From Leptodontidium sp. MPI-SDFR-AT-0119 (taxonomy: Eukaryota; Ascomycota; Leotiomycetes; Helotiales; Leptodontidiaceae), in NCBI GenBank assembly GCA_020726505.1, contig JAHLEZ010000019.1:1-64000 (forward strand): a stretch of 64,000 nucleotides of DNA, written 5' to 3'. Below the pieces are notes generated by a model. It did no database searches and was not told the origin of the DNA. It worked only from the letters and a program-made list of their open reading frames with translations. This document shows, piece by piece, positions 23,818-34,381 of this stretch. A program made the translations under genes and the position numbers. Every line of letters begins with the position of its first letter. Position 1 is the stretch's first letter.

Positions 23818-24669
23818 ATGGCCTACCAGCAAAAGGATATCCGTGGTGATGATCCCGCTGTCACCAAACTCTACGGGGACAGAACTGTTGCGACATCTTG
23901 CCAATACTTCGTTTCGCACATAACCAAAGGAGCAAATATCCTAGATGTTGGTCAGCAAAAATGTCATGGAATCTATCTTGATAGTTTACTGACACTGTCG
24001 TCAGGTTGTGGTCCTGGAGTCATCACAGCAGAGCTAGCAAAGAATGCCTCCGAGGGCAAGACCATAGGACTTGACAACTCAAGCGGCATCATTGACAAAG
24101 CTGCAGCTGCATTCCCGCCATCATCTATTCCAAACCTTTCCTTCGTGGTCGGAGACGCCACCAATCTTTCTGAATACTCCGATAACACATTCGACATTGT
24201 GCACGCTCACCAGGTATTGGTGCACCTCCCAAATGCAATCACGGCGCTCAAAGAGCTATACCGGGTCTGCAAGTCCGGAGGAATTATCGCAGTTCGTGAC
24301 TCGTCACCTGCGGTCGTCCTGTCGCTGAAGCCAGATCTGCCAGGAATTAGAGCTTACTGGGATCGTGCTATCACTACGATGAAGAGCATGGGTTCTAATC
24401 CGGAAGCTGGAAATCAGTTGCTGAAATGGGCCACTGAGGCTGGATACGAAAAAGATGGGGGGAAGATGGTATATTCGAAGAGTCCGATATGGAATCCGAG
24501 CCACATGCATAGGACTATTGGCCAGCCAGCTGAACTTGCTATTCAGTATGGTATGGCAACCAGAGAAGAAATGGATGATTGGCACAAGGCGTGGGTGGAA
24601 TGGGAAGCGACGGAAGGAAGCGAGTTTGTATTCGAGGCGGGGGAAATATTGTGCTGGAAAGCAAAGTGA
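23818..24669 (+). CDS. Class I SAM-dependent methyltransferase
   Basis: Predicted 265 residues in two exons, 23818-23950 and 24005-24669. Removing the 54-nt intron joins GANILDV to GCGPGVITAELA, recreating the SAM-binding motif I (xLDVGCGPG). Other Methyltransf_11/25 landmarks are the acidic SAM-ribose residue in GKTIGLDNSSGII, the GDATNL adenine loop, and FDIVHAHQVLVHLPN followed by ELYRVCKSGGIIAVRD. Length and motif order match the UbiE/ERG6-like small-molecule methyltransferases of fungi. No TM or signal peptide is seen, so a cytosolic enzyme is likely. The acceptor substrate is unknown. The intron has length divisible by three and no in-frame stop, so an unspliced transcript would still encode 283 residues, but with a broken motif I. 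Confidence 0.9.
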   Translation: MAYQQKDIRGDDPAVTKLYGDRTVATSCQYFVSHITKGANILDVGQQKCHGIYLDSLLTLSSGCGPGVITAELAKNASEGKTIGLDNSSGIIDKAAAAFPPSSIPNLSFVVGDATNLSEYSDNTFDIVHAHQVLVHLPNAITALKELYRVCKSGGIIAVRDSSPAVVLSLKPDLPGIRAYWDRAITTMKSMGSNPEAGNQLLKWATEAGYEKDGGKMVYSKSPIWNPSHMHRTIGQPAELAIQYGMATREEMDDWHKAWVEWEATEGSEFVFEAGEILCWKAK

Positions 24670-27600
24670 GGTCCGGATAGCTTGGTTACTGGCGTTTAAA
24701 TAACCACGTTGTTTGCCATTGCCATGGATAACACCCCCTGTGTCTAGAGATGCATTTGACTAGAGGTTTTCTATCTACCCCGCGGTTCTCATGTTACGTC
24801 TTGTTCATCCAGGGAAATTTGTCCTAAACGACCCTCCATCATCTTCTTCCTTGCATCTATCTAGTGAAACAGGACCCAACAAACTTAACGAGAATTTAAT
24901 GGTTATAGCCTCCATACATCTGGAGACAGACAGAGACTGAGCAGATGAAAAACGAATTGATCATCCAGAGCTCCCACTAGACAGATTCCTTCGACCTTGA
25001 TGTTGTATTTAGTCTTTAAGATTCCCAGGGCCTTGGTTTTGGGAACTGGGTCAAGATCCTGCTTGAATTGCGCGAGTATCAGGCGTCTTCCGTCGGCAAT
25101 GCCATGCTCACCGTACATCGCTCCAAGAAACCATCTGAAGGAGTTGGTATGAAACTATGTGCAGAAGATCGAGTATTAAGACGAATTTACCTCAGTAGCA
25201 GCGGGACTTAGAGTTGGAAGTGAGCGTTCGCAAGCGAAAACAAGCTAGCAGTGCGATTAGTGATCGGTATTCTCTGTAGCACTTCTCTTTCAAGCCTCTC
25301 TAGCCCGTACCTTGCGTAGCTGAGCATGTGTGAGTTGGCGGACAGTGATTTTGTCTTTTCGGGTTTATCCATGCGATAATGCCAATTCATCTTGGATAGA
25401 GAGTTTCTGAACTAGATCTTGGATATACGAAGCTGGAGGTTATCCGTTATCCACATGCTCAATAACCTCAACCCCGTCGCTTCGGTAGTATCGCCCTCAT
25501 GTTATCCTCATCGCCATTTTGGCTGTATTCAACTTCGGTGATTGCCTCAGACCCGCCATGCCGGGACAATGCTGCTCGAACCGCAACGGTATTGGGGACT
25601 TCGAAATATAAGTAAAGATCACATTATATGTTGATGCGTATTGTGGTGTACCACGTACCCAAGCGCTTCTAGATGTTACCCAGGATGATGGCTTGTTGAT
25701 AGGCTGCCTGTACATAAACTCTCTACCGTCGACCACAACTAGTCAGTTACTTGATAATATTGGGACAAGTGTGGTTCATACGATTGCGCTCCCAAAGAAG
25801 AAGCAAGTTGATGAAATCGACCCAGGAGTTCTTTGAGCATCTGCAGTGCCCAAATCCCGCAAGGAAAGCTCTGACGGGCGAGTAGTGATCGGAGCGTGTC
25901 CTCGGCGACTCTCCGGCCATATTTAGCTTTATATCTACGACCAACGAAGTCGAACTAGTCCTGTCGCGGGAGTTGCGGCATTGTTACTAGTCGCGGCTTT
26001 AATAGTACGAATTCAATCAAGATCTGACTTGAAATTGACGGATATCTCCGTGAATTCGAGGTTCAAGATAGCTATCGGTGTCGATATCGCTATAAGAAGG
26101 GGCACGGACATGGAGAACTTGGTGAGGACGGGCTTGGCACAACAAGGTCTAAGCCAGCCTACTTCTACCCCTTCAAAAGTCGCATGCATGAAAGCATACC
26201 TACCCAGGACCTAGTTAAATACCTTGAAGAAGAAAGACGGAACTAGAAGTTAATTTGAGCGCGACGGCCAGGGAGACCAACAGAATCATCCCAGAAATTG
26301 ACAAGAGTATTTGCGACCTGCTAGAACATCCTCTATGAATCTATAAACGGTGTGTTTGATTACAGTAAGATGCCTTGGGATCCTGTGGCTAATTTTTGAG
26401 AGCGGGGATCAAAGATTCTGGATCTGGTGAAGGAAACAGCCTCGGATAAGAGAAGACTTGAAAGCCAACACGGAATCGATTAATCATACCACAGTATTTC
26501 GCCTGGAAGAATGACAGGGGTTTATCTCTTAGCCTACATACATCCTATGATGGGTTTAGATGGGCCTGGCGAGGTAAAAGTTCTGACTTCGAGATTGTTG
26601 AGTTGGAGTGGTGTGGTGAGGATGTTTTGCAACTTTTGGGGATTTCAGGTTTATGACTGGGGGTTTATCCCAATGGTAGAAGAGGGTAATCAGGTATTGA
26701 ATCTAGGCGATGGTCTATGAAAAATGATGGAAGACTGCAAATCGTTCCTCGGACATCTCGAACCAACCTCCCCCAAAACCCCTATTTCTTGGTACTATTC
26801 TCTACTAAGACTATCGCATTTAATACAAGATGAATAAAGACATCATAATTCTAAAACACCATTCTAGAACTATCAGGACTTGTCATTGGTATCACCTACT
26901 TCTCTGCTTTATGTCTTCACATATCTGCTATGTGCCTAATGCTATCGAGATTCAAGACATAATAAACAATGTTTATAAGCGTTATGTTACTGATTTCATC
27001 AAATCTCAATAAAAAAAAACCATCTTTGAAAACTCTTTACAATCTAACCTGCGCCCAACATGAAGGACAAAAATCTGCAATCACTTGACCACACCCAACC
27101 TGTACATTCGATACCGGCACGCAGCGCAAATTGCATGCTTGGGCCAAGAGTGCTGCTGTGTGGCCACAAAATTGGAACTCAACAATTGCACATTGGCACA
27201 TCTTGCTCCCGCTGTGGTGTGTGAGAGTGTGTGAGAGTTGACCTAAAAAGTTGGCTGATTTGTTGATTTTTGGCGCGAAGGTTCTGTTTTCGTGTAGGTG
27301 TGTTCTATCTTGTTAAGTGATGATGAGACATTCAAATTGTTCTGAAATTGTGGCTGTTATGCATCGCAGTCTACCTTGAAGGGAGGAAATGCATGGTTAC
27401 TGTTGGATATGTGGAACACCTTTGTCGCTTTGTCGACTTTTTTCTTGTTTCCTTTCTTACCCGAGTAATTCTATTTGTTTTGCTTTGTAGCGAGTCTAGC
27501 GATTCTTTGCTATTTTAAAAACATGGCAAAGGAGAGAAAATTTCCTTTAAGTCTGCTCAATGAAATGACTATACTTCATGTGAGGCAAAGAAGAGATAAT

Positions 27601-27849
27601 TACCTCTGAGTCTGTCCAATGAAATGATTGTGCTTTGATGCGAGTAAGTAGACAACGTTTGAGCAGGGTCGAACAAAGCGTGCACACAGGTACAAAACTA
27701 TCTTGATATCCCCAGCAATTTTCTCATTCAGATCATATTCCGCTCACCTAATCTGCACCACACATCTCTGTACCATAGGCTCTTATTCGTCTATCATTCC
27801 TAGTATATACTTCCTCTCTAGCCGACGGTAGTATAGAACAACAACGAAC
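24670..27849. other. 3.2-kb intergenic tract; possible decayed gene
   Basis: No supportable gene. On the minus strand, short open pieces at 24,903-25,118 (a readable stretch includes ADGRRLILAQFKQDLDPVPK), 25,208-25,390 and 25,497-25,944 look protein-like but cannot be joined without stops and match no family I know. They may be remnants of one gene. The last 150 bp before 27,850 look like a promoter and leader of the next gene. Confidence 0.4.
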
Positions 27850-28890
27850 ATGTCATACTACGACGCACCTCCTAGCAGAGCCTATAGGCCATCACGCAGG
27901 CGTGATTCCTTCACCGACCCCCTTCTATGTAACCCTAGAAACTTCCACCACCAGGAACCACAGTACGCAGATGACTATCCACGAGGGAGAGCCCACTCGC
28001 CTCCTGGGTTTACAGGTGGCATGCCGCGCACGTACCAAGCATCCCCCGAGCGAGATACTTACGCACATTCACCTGGGCGGTCTCCATCTCCTCCTCCTGG
28101 GTTATATACAGAGTGGAATCCATATGAGACACCACACCGGCGATTCCAATCTCCTTTTTACTCTAATACACCCAACTCGGCCCCTCCCCCAGCTCGGGAT
28201 TATTCCTTCCCGCCTCCACCACCCCTGACTGACAGTTCGCCCGAAGCATATACATACGAAGACGAAGAGCCAGAACGCATACCAATCGCGCCGATGCCAT
28301 GGAATGGTCACGCGAGCTCGGCTTCGAAAGAGGAGTTGATCAATTACTTCATTGATCGGGGAATTCATCCTAAGGTTGCAGCTGCGCAGGTCGATCGTGA
28401 GTTCACGGCTCATGCACCGCAGCATGTTGCTGGACAGGCTCATGCTGGGCTACCAAGGGCACAGGTATCCGGCAGACAGACTCCGGGAGAAGAGAGATGG
28501 AGAGAAGAGGATACAAGTCCAAGCCCAGGGCGAAGTAGATATACAACCACTCAAGCTCAGCGACGAGCAAGACGCCGTTCTCTATCCCCAACTGCTTATC
28601 GCTCTCCATCTCCAGTTTCAAGCCCGAAACACAGATATTCTGCATCATCGAGAAACCGCGCTGCGTCTCCACCAAGGAGTTATGGGAAGTATGCCATGCC
28701 CCCGCATCCACCAAGCCATAACCCACAACGGGACAGGAGACATCGACCGAAGAGAGAAACGGAGACTGGGAGTAGAGAGGAGCGGGGAGAGAAGAAAGAG
28801 AGGAGAGTACCGTCGAGAACGCCAAGTCCACCACCTGCTGCTACTTACCAAGAATCTGGGGGAGAAAGGAAAAAATCGACCCGGAGATAA
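27850..28890 (+). CDS. RS/proline-rich hypothetical protein
   Basis: Single-exon frame of 346 codons that I cannot assign to a family. It starts MSYYDAPPSRAYRPSRRRDS and is rich in Pro, Ser, Arg and Tyr. Repeated SPSP/SPPP-type clusters, an ARRRSLSP segment and a basic C-terminus ending GGERKKSTRR give an overall SR-like disordered character. A short ordered-looking helix (KEELINYFIDRGIHPKVAAA, about residues 160-180) is the only non-low-complexity region. The start is the first ATG and is preceded by an A/C-rich leader (aacaacaacgaac). A nuclear or RNA-associated role would be a guess. The overlapping open frames on both strands are explained by its biased composition. Confidence 0.75.
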   Translation: MSYYDAPPSRAYRPSRRRDSFTDPLLCNPRNFHHQEPQYADDYPRGRAHSPPGFTGGMPRTYQASPERDTYAHSPGRSPSPPPGLYTEWNPYETPHRRFQSPFYSNTPNSAPPPARDYSFPPPPPLTDSSPEAYTYEDEEPERIPIAPMPWNGHASSASKEELINYFIDRGIHPKVAAAQVDREFTAHAPQHVAGQAHAGLPRAQVSGRQTPGEERWREEDTSPSPGRSRYTTTQAQRRARRRSLSPTAYRSPSPVSSPKHRYSASSRNRAASPPRSYGKYAMPPHPPSHNPQRDRRHRPKRETETGSREERGEKKERRVPSRTPSPPPAATYQESGGERKKSTRR

Positions 28891-29395
28891 CAAGTAATAG
28901 TACTCGAGGTAGCTACTGAGGAGAAGTGCTTCTAGACCGAGTTCTTCTGTTCTGTTGATTTTGGTGCTTACTAGTGTAATATTGTGTGTAAATTGTATTT
29001 TGTTTTTAATTTTAAAATCAAATTGCCCTTCTGATATATGTGTGAGACTATAGTGTGATTGGTGGCCAGCAGTAATCGAAAAAAAACATTGTCTTTCACA
29101 AATGTAATGAGCTGTGTGTCTTAGCGTTGTTGTGACTGTGGAGGTATGACCGACCGACATCGACTGATTAACTGAAGACTTACGAAAGTTGGAACTAGCG
29201 ATTGTGAATGAACATCCAGAACAAAGAATCTCGAATTACATATGCTTGAGTCGTGAACGATGCTGCATTGAGTAGCTTGGAGCTACAGATGTTAGCTTCC
29301 CTGGTCTGTTCACAGCGTCAATGAGATTTTCTGGTGGGCTTGTGTGTGCATAAATACATAACGCCGTTCTCTCGAGCAAGTGATGTTCCGATCCA
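28891..29395. other. Intergenic (convergent 3' ends)
   Basis: About 500 bp between two converging genes. T-rich tracts (tttgtttttaattttaaaat near 29,000) may belong to transcript 3' ends. Nothing else seen. Confidence 0.5.
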
Positions 29396-30864
29396 TTACA
29401 CATCATCCACCTCCCTAATTTCAAAGCCCAACATCTCATTACTCACCACCGAACTCTCATCCGCCAACTTCCTCGCTGTGTCCACACCCGCCGCTGGAAC
29501 ACGATACTCAAATCGCTTTCCCTTAGCTGGTACTCGCCCATCGGGGAGTGGGTACGGAAATGGGAGGTATTCGGGAAGGAGACCTAGCTGTCTTAAAACG
29601 GAGGCTTGATCCCATGCGATGTGCTCGTGGTACAAGCGATCGCCGCGCACGTTAACGACTGAGGTGAATGGAACTCGGACATTTTTCTGAGTTGGAGGGA
29701 TACCGGGAACGCTACACATATATTTAGCTGACGTTTTGAAAAGGCCTGGAAGGATAAGTACAGCCAGTCGATTACTTTGTCGTGAGTAAAACGGAATATG
29801 AACTCGTCAATGACACGGTCCGTCCCTACTGTCCTGCTGATAAGCTCCAGTTGTGTATCTTCGGGGTTGTTGAAGATGAAGTGATCGCGGTAGAAGGCTG
29901 TGAGTGCTTTACGGCCAATGCCTCCTGTCAACTGAAGAATTATCAGCACGTATCTCACAAGGCCCTCTGCATCTTGCAAATACCGTTGGAATGTGATTGA
30001 CGTAGGGTTCTGCCACCATGGTGCTCATCGTCTTTTCGACATCTCGCTCTCCAAATTCAAAAAGACAATGCTCGTCCCAAATGGCCTCGAGATTGAAATG
30101 GGGGCCTCCAAGATGCGCTCTGAGAAATCCTAATGTACGGGTATGCGCTACTCCTGCCGGGTTAGCTTGATAGTGTGCATGGTCTGGTAAGATAAAATTT
30201 GTCGATGAGACCGAATCGTACGTGTGAATTGTGTCTGTGTCGCTAGGGTGGTTGAATTTCTTCGAGCTGTGAAGCAGTAGTGGCCCATTTGGGAGAGCAG
30301 AAACTGGTTCATCGGTGAATGCGACAAGAGCGGCCACTTTCGTGGATTTGCACAGGTATTCCCACAACTCTCTTAGCAGAGGAGAGTAGACTACTCATTG
30401 TCGGCATGGATAGGTCTTATCCATGGGTTGCCGAAGAAGTCAGGTGTGGCCCAGCAACCAAATCACGATTTTCATTTTCAATGCTTCCAAAAGCATAGAG
30501 GACGTGCGATAAAAGATTGCTGTTTACCTATGACCCCAACTTTCTCTTTCGAGGTGCATTGTGGCAACTCTGTCAGAGCCTGGATGGCTTGTCCACAATA
30601 CCCAATTGCAGCGTCAGTACTAGCACCGGCACCAACTCTCACTTCAGCAACTGCAAATCCCTCCTCGGCCCACTTCTGCAACGGTTCCGGATCGAGGGTC
30701 TCGTTAAGACCACCAAAGTTTCGGCCTTGGTAGTCTCTGGGTACAATGAGCAATAATCCGGGACCAGCGCCTCGTTTCGAGAGCGGGGTTTGGAGGAGAG
30801 TGTCAGTCGCCACGGAGAGGGGCTTCGCGGAGAGATGGGAGTTCTCTTCTTGAGGGGATATCAT
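29396..30864 (-). CDS. Dienelactone hydrolase-like protein with SnoaL-like C-terminus
   Basis: A multi-exon gene of the fungal carboxymethylenebutenolidase-like group. The N-terminal exon (30864-30528) gives GPGLLLIVPRDYQGRNFGGL and GFAVAEVRVGAGASTDAAI, an alpha/beta-hydrolase start. A second block (from about 30,380) has KVAALVAFTDEPVSALPNGP and DHAHYQANPAGVAHTRTLGF, holding the region of the DLH catalytic His. After an intron near 29,937-29,987 comes a SnoaL/NTF2-like domain (GGIGRKALTAFYRDHFIFNN, DRVIDEFIFRFTHDKVIDW). After one near 29,705-29,755 comes PGIPPTQKNVRVPFTSVVNV and WDQASVLRQLGLLPEYLPFP. The GxCxGG nucleophile region is not visible. The middle join (30,368-30,527) is uncertain and may contain a small exon with FFGNPWIRP. 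Divergent from the regulator at 31,937. Confidence 0.75.
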
Positions 30865-31936
30865 GGTTGCAGTAGGTATAGGAGGAATAGGTGCCTATGT
30901 GTCAATGATGGATTTGCCTGCGGTGAACGAAACGTTCGTAATGGGGCGGCTCGGCTCGGCTCGGCTCGGGCAGGCGTTTCGGGTGGATTGAATGAAGATG
31001 GCATGACAGTGGCCTGAGGACGCATGGGTAATTTACCTCCCGTCCCGAGTCATTTCCATTGTTTTCCACCCCGACCTCCACTCCACTCCACCCACTGCAC
31101 TCCACCGATATGATGAACAACAGTACCAGCACCAAATACCAGACTTGACGCGTCGTTTGTTTGGCTCCATCTCCATCTCCTGCCTCTACCTGTGCCTTCC
31201 TCGACGTCTACCTCGAGCTACCGCAACAGCCCTTCCAGTTAGTTATACGTACCTACTGGGCACCAATTCATGAAACTGGTTGCAGTTGGAGCAAGCTAGG
31301 TAGCTGGTGGGTAACTATCTTTGCTTACTTAGGTTCCTTTGTTATCTTTCTTTATTTCTGTCTTTGGTCCTTAGCTTTCCCTGGTATATTCATTGCCTGC
31401 CTGCTGCGATGTCCGCCCACCCACTACACTCTCTTCCCTCTTCCTCTTTCCCACTACATTCCCTCCCGTCCTTCGAGGAATCCGCCCTTCCTCTTCTCCC
31501 TCTACCTATCTTCTGTTTCTACCTATCCTGCATCATTCGCATCCCCTTCCTCTGTGGCAACGCCGCCCAAAATGTCAGCTGTTCCCTGTTGACCGATCGG
31601 CCATCACCAACGCGTGCGCCGTTTGTTTGCCTCTGACTTCCATCTTGCTTGCACCAGGAACCGCGTTCCGCGAAAATTACGTCATTGGACCCTGAGCTTC
31701 ATACCCACCACACCACACCAGAACAACACCCCACCTCGCCAACATTCAACTCAACCCGGAAACGATGTTCGAGAATCGAGAATCGAGAATATTCTACGCC
31801 TACCAGTACCGCTTTGGCCAATGCCCGCATAATCTCCTGTCCCTGTTTCTGGTCTTGCTTCGTATTTCCAGAGGATGTTCTCATACATACCAATCCCATC
31901 AACACCCCGTCGACGGCATCCATATCCACATCTGTA
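30865..31936. promoter_or_regulatory. 1.07-kb shared promoter with short repeats
   Basis: Divergent promoter between the DLH/SnoaL gene and a Zn2Cys6 regulator. It includes a (CGGCT)4 run at 30,947-30,970, a cactccact run at about 31,077-31,110, and a C/CA-rich leader before 31,937 with several short upstream ATGs. Those ATGs could reduce translation of the regulator (inference). Confidence 0.5.
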
Positions 31937-34381
31937 ATGGAAAGCTCTAGCAACTCAAAGCGGCGTCGAGGACTCGGCATCGTGACGGCAAATGCATGTA
32001 CTGAGTGCCGCAAGAAACGAGCCAAGGTACGTCGGCTTGCTACCCCCCGCGAATTGAGTGGTCAAAAGCTGACCATACGCTTGCTTTCAGTGTGATGGTC
32101 AAACTCCCTGTGGCAGATGTACTGCCCAAAATGTTGATTGCCACTACGAACTGCCTGTCCGCCAGTCCAAGGAGCAGATGAGATCCGAAATCGATACTCT
32201 ACGAACACAGCAGCGGCACAATGACCGAGTTCTTGCCGCTTTGGCTTCAGGCGATGCATCCGACAATATCTTGGATCAGCTGCGGAGAGGAGAAACACTC
32301 GAGACAATTGTTGCCAAGTTGGATGGCTCGCAGTCCTCGACATCAGCCAGTAATACCGCAACCAGCTTTGCTCGAATTGCTGATAAGCAAGCTATTGGAA
32401 GTGCACTAAGCCAGGCCAAAAGCATTGTCAGTTCACCCTTGTCACTGCTGGGTTATAGCGACCCGGAAGGATCCACATCCCAAAGCCAGGGTCGGGCTGA
32501 AGGTACGGCATGGCCAACGTGGGGTAGTGGAAAGGCCCCTGAGACCCAAGCGCCAGAAAGTGAGGAGCAGGGCGATACAATGGTCTGGGACGTTGAGCCT
32601 CTGTCATATCCACAACAGGCATTAGCCGGAAACCCCCTGGTTGGGACATGGCACCAAACTCCCGAGTCTGATTCTGAGTCTCAGAGAGAGCTGCATGATG
32701 CAAGAGGGCATGGACAAGCAACGATATTAGGGCCGAGTTTTGGTATGGAAGAGCGGCCGAAAGCACCTCATCCAAATGCAAACCAGAGCTGGACGACCGT
32801 GACAAACGACGGTGCATTTGTAGAGCATCTAATGGCCTTGTACTTTTGTTGGGAGTACCCCACCTTTGCTTCTTTGAACAAGGAACACTTCTTGGAAGAT
32901 ATGAGAGCAGGGAATCCCAGATACTGCTCCTCGTTACTGGTCAATGCTCTCCTTGCCGTTGGCTGCAGGTTCTCCACGCAGCCCAAGTCTCGGACCGTTC
33001 CGAACGATAGCAATACAGCAGGGGACCATTTCTTTGCTGAAGCTTCACGCCTTCTTGATTTAGAGACAGACATGCACTCACTAACAACGATCCAGGCCTT
33101 GGGATTGATGTCGATCCGAGAAGCAAGTTGTGGAAGATCCAGTCACAGCATTTTCCTGTCAGGCCAGTCCATACGCCTCGCCATCGAGATGGGATTACAT
33201 TTCGACGTTCAAGATGGGAAGAGTGATAGTGCAAAACTGGACCATGCAGTGCGGTCAGCGACATTCTGGGGCGCATTCTCTTTAGACCAGTACGTTGAGC
33301 CGTTTCAGCGTCCTCTATATCTTCTAATTCAAGCTAGGGTGTGGTCAATGAGTATTGGCCGATTGCCCTATTTCTCTCGCAATGCTAAATTGGTGACGAA
33401 ACCGCCAATTGTGGAACACATCGAGTCCACATCTTGGGTTCCATATACTGACGATGGTAAGTTCTCAGCGGATGTATGATGGAAGGGTTGGCTAATTTTC
33501 TAGGTGCACCTCTTGAGACAGCCTTTACACAGCCTTCTAATGTTCGAAGTGTTTATAAGACGTTCTGTGAGCTTTCCGAGATCGTTCACAAGTCATTGTA
33601 CACCCTATACACACCAGGAACGCCCGTAACGAGTAAAAGCCTCAACAACGTCTACACGGAGTACATTCGGTGGTATTCTGAAATACCCACGACATTGAGG
33701 CTTGGCCATAATTTCACGCCATCTGTTCTCTTCGCGCAGTGAGTGAAATACCGTCGATGTCATCAAAGAAGCTAACTTTCATCTAGCATGTACTATCACA
33801 CTGCCATCCTCCTGCTGTTTCGACCATTCGTCAAACTGAGCATCACGGGGTCTGGTGTATCGCCCCGTGATTTATGCACCCAAGCTGCCAATACTATATC
33901 CATCCTCCTCAAATCATACTCCGATCTGTACACCCTCGAACGTACACCATCATTCGTGCCATATTTCGTCCTTGCATCAACAATTACACACGTCATAACA
34001 CTCGGCAACGAACGAGCAGGGCCAGAGCACCTGCAATCCGCGATTGCAGATCTCCGGCAAATGGCCAGCTGCCACGGCTTTGCAAACAGGGCGCTCAACA
34101 TCATCCGCTTTCTGCTCGCCCATTGGAATGTCACATACAACATGCTAACAGCAGACGAGGAAGATCTCAAGCAAGATTTTGGAACCCTCTGTCAAGCCTC
34201 GTCGGCATCCATGAATTTCTTTTGCCCGAATGTCGACGATAAAGATATTGCCAATGGTATTGGCCCTGTGGCTGAAGGTGAGACTCCGCTTTTCTGGCCG
34301 TTCCCGTTGCAGGGACGGCCGTTGTTGAGCTCGGAGGGTACGTCGCTGGCGGATGCTGGATTTAGTCTTCTGAGAGAGTGA
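31937..34381 (+). CDS. Zn2Cys6 transcription factor, nirA-like
   Basis: Predicted 745 residues in five exons: 31937-32026, 32091-33289, 33338-33456, 33504-33738 and 33787-34381. The binuclear cluster [30 protein letters not shown] (C-x2-C-x6-C-x5-C-x2-C-x6-C) is split by intron 1 after the third basic run. A short coiled segment follows (QSKEQMRSEIDTLRTQQ), then a long disordered Ser/Gln/Glu region. The fungal-specific middle homology domain (about residues 240-500) contains LVNALLAVGCRFSTQP, DMHSLTTIQALGLMSIREAS and IRLAIEMGLHFD. The C-terminal YYHTAILLLFRPFVKL and FVPYFVLASTITHVITLG are typical of proteins annotated as nitrogen-assimilation factor nirA. That name is loosely used, so targets are unproven. 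Nuclear, and intact by sequence. Confidence 0.9.

Noticed and set aside
12535..24669. Secondary-metabolite gene cluster
   Set aside because: Regulator, transporters and methyltransferase are present, but there is no PKS, NRPS, terpene cyclase or other backbone enzyme in the window.
28102..29160. Frames of 108-181 codons overlapping the RS/proline-rich gene on both strands
   Set aside because: They mirror the biased composition of the 346-codon frame and have no independent support.
31161..31695. Overlapping 100-143-codon plus frames before the nirA-like regulator
   Set aside because: All three plus frames are open because the DNA is C/T-rich and low in stops. The hydrophobic look is a composition effect of the leader.
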